This document shows, piece after piece, positions 63,472 through 64,000 of a stretch of 64,000 nt of DNA. The notes beneath the pieces are model-generated. The model was given only the letters and a program-made list of their open reading frames with translations, was not told the DNA's origin and ran no database searches. The first letter of the stretch is position 1. Every line of letters starts with the position of its first letter. Location: contig DASRLO010000141.1 of assembly GCA_035648415.1 (NCBI GenBank), forward strand, positions 1-64,000, given 5' to 3'. Source of the DNA: DATARH01 sp035648415 (GTDB taxonomy: Bacteria > Pseudomonadota > Alphaproteobacteria > ATCC43930 > CGMCC-115725). The translations under genes were made by a program, and so were the position numbers.

Positions 63472-63491
63472 ATATAAAGATATCTTTATAT
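63472..63491. promoter_or_regulatory. Perfect 20-bp palindrome, ArsR/SahR-type operator
   Basis: ATATAAAGAT followed by its exact inverse complement ATCTTTATAT, ending nine bases before the ArsR-methyltransferase start. It is the most AT-rich site in a GC-rich context. Palindromes with AAAGATATCTTT are bound by the ArsR-type regulators of methionine-cycle genes (SahR group); binding here is inferred from position and from the encoded ArsR domain. Confidence 0.7.
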
Positions 63492-63500
63492 GTTTGATCG

Positions 63501-64000
63501 ATGGCCGAAACCTTGGACGACACAGCCTCGATCGGCGACCTCTTGGCGGCGTTGCGCGCGGTGGCCGAGCCGACCCGCTTGCGGCTTCTCGTCCTGTGCT
63601 CGCGCGGCGAATTGACGGTCAGCGAGCTTGCACAGATTCTGGGACAGAGCCAGCCGCGGGTCTCGCGCCACTTGAAGCTGTTGTGCGAGGCGGGGTTGCT
63701 CGACCGCTTCCGCGAGGGCAGCTGGGTGTTCTACCGGGTCGGTTCGGGCACGACCGCGAGCGCGCTCGCACGCCACCTTGTCGCGCTGTGCGGCGACAGC
63801 GATGCGACGACCGCACTCGACCTGCAGCGCCTCGCCGCGATCAAGCGCCAGCGCGCCGACCGCGCGGCGGCTTATTTCCGCGAGAACGCGCCCCATTGGG
63901 ACCGCATCCGCTCGCTCTATGTCGACGAGCGCGATGTCGAGGCGGCGCTCCTCGACATCGTCGCCGTCGCCGCGCCGCGCGACCTCCTCGATATCGGCAC
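63501..64000 (+). CDS. ArsR-family regulator fused to a SAM-dependent methyltransferase (cut by window edge)
   Basis: The visible 166 residues begin at ATG 63501. Residues about 10-90 are an ArsR winged helix: LRAVAEPTRLRLLVLCSRGELTVSELAQILGQSQPRVSRHLKLLCEAGLLDRFREGSWVFYRV. After a helical linker (AIKRQRADRAAAYFRENAPHWDRIRSLYVDE) the frame enters LLDIGT, the first motif of a class I methyltransferase, at the very edge. Such fusions commonly stand before metF/metH and sense S-adenosylhomocysteine. The 20-bp palindrome just upstream is the likely own operator. Confidence 0.85.
   Translation, partial: MAETLDDTASIGDLLAALRAVAEPTRLRLLVLCSRGELTVSELAQILGQSQPRVSRHLKLLCEAGLLDRFREGSWVFYRVGSGTTASALARHLVALCGDSDATTALDLQRLAAIKRQRADRAAAYFRENAPHWDRIRSLYVDERDVEAALLDIVAVAAPRDLLDIG

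Overview
The window is high-GC bacterial chromosome from an alphaproteobacterium, probably of the Rhodospirillales or Hyphomicrobiales type. The lineage call rests on a CcrM-type GANTC methyltransferase directly downstream of rnhB, an eukaryote-like NADP isocitrate dehydrogenase, many CoA/amidohydrolase/LLM-type catabolic genes, and several families of short palindromic dispersed repeats in gene gaps. No rRNA, tRNA or CRISPR array was recognised.

Layout. 1-131 is the edge of an IS5-family insertion sequence. 232-5753 (leftward) is a catabolic group: acyl-CoA synthetase, a small secreted protein, a VOC protein and two amidohydrolases. 6000-8633 is an accessory island: a decayed FitAB/VapBC toxin-antitoxin pair (frameshifted antitoxin, truncated PIN toxin), a second apparently intact pair (DUF6516 protein plus winged-HTH protein), and an orphan DndB-like DGQHR-family protein closed by a strong terminator. 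The island lies between two paralogous amidohydrolases (4281-5753 and 8664-10133). 10370-13743 holds an LLM flavin monooxygenase, an HSL-type esterase and a CobW GTPase. 13772-20856 is a leftward predicted operon: two tandem DUF1800 paralogues, DUF1501, a Dcp-type peptidase and a small ParA-like ATPase. 20986-23157 holds a CitE-like lyase and an Fe-S CCG-domain protein.

23366-30037: a small NepR-like protein, then a branched-chain amino-acid-type ABC importer (Tat-exported binding protein, LivH, a LivM-LivG fusion, LivF) and an MHS-family MFS transporter. 30120-32943: Uma2, HIT, CcrM, RNase HII. 33397-38061: EF-hand protein, citrate synthase paralogue, small secreted protein, and an L,D-transpeptidase plus DUF882/MepK-like pair for the cell wall. 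38288-44538: DOPA-dioxygenase-like, GNAT, D-2-hydroxyacid dehydrogenase, F420/FMN-type LLM protein, MscS channel, isocitrate dehydrogenase. 44916-49418: LOG phosphoribohydrolase, LysM protein with a hexapeptide repeat, AlkA-like glycosylase, and a DgcA-DgcN pair predicted to catabolise D-glutamate.

49565-64000: lipoprotein, histidine kinase, TauD-type dioxygenase, MATE exporter, a TetR-controlled RND efflux operon with a perfect 18-bp operator, MgtC/SapB protein, EttA, the MlaC-MlaA lipid-transport pair, and the start of an ArsR-methyltransferase fusion behind a perfect 20-bp palindrome. The least explained parts are the 6-8.6 kb island with its orphan DndB-like protein, a leftward terminator with no gene in front of it upstream of rnhB, and the AT-rich, DnaA-box-bearing gap at 44539-44915.
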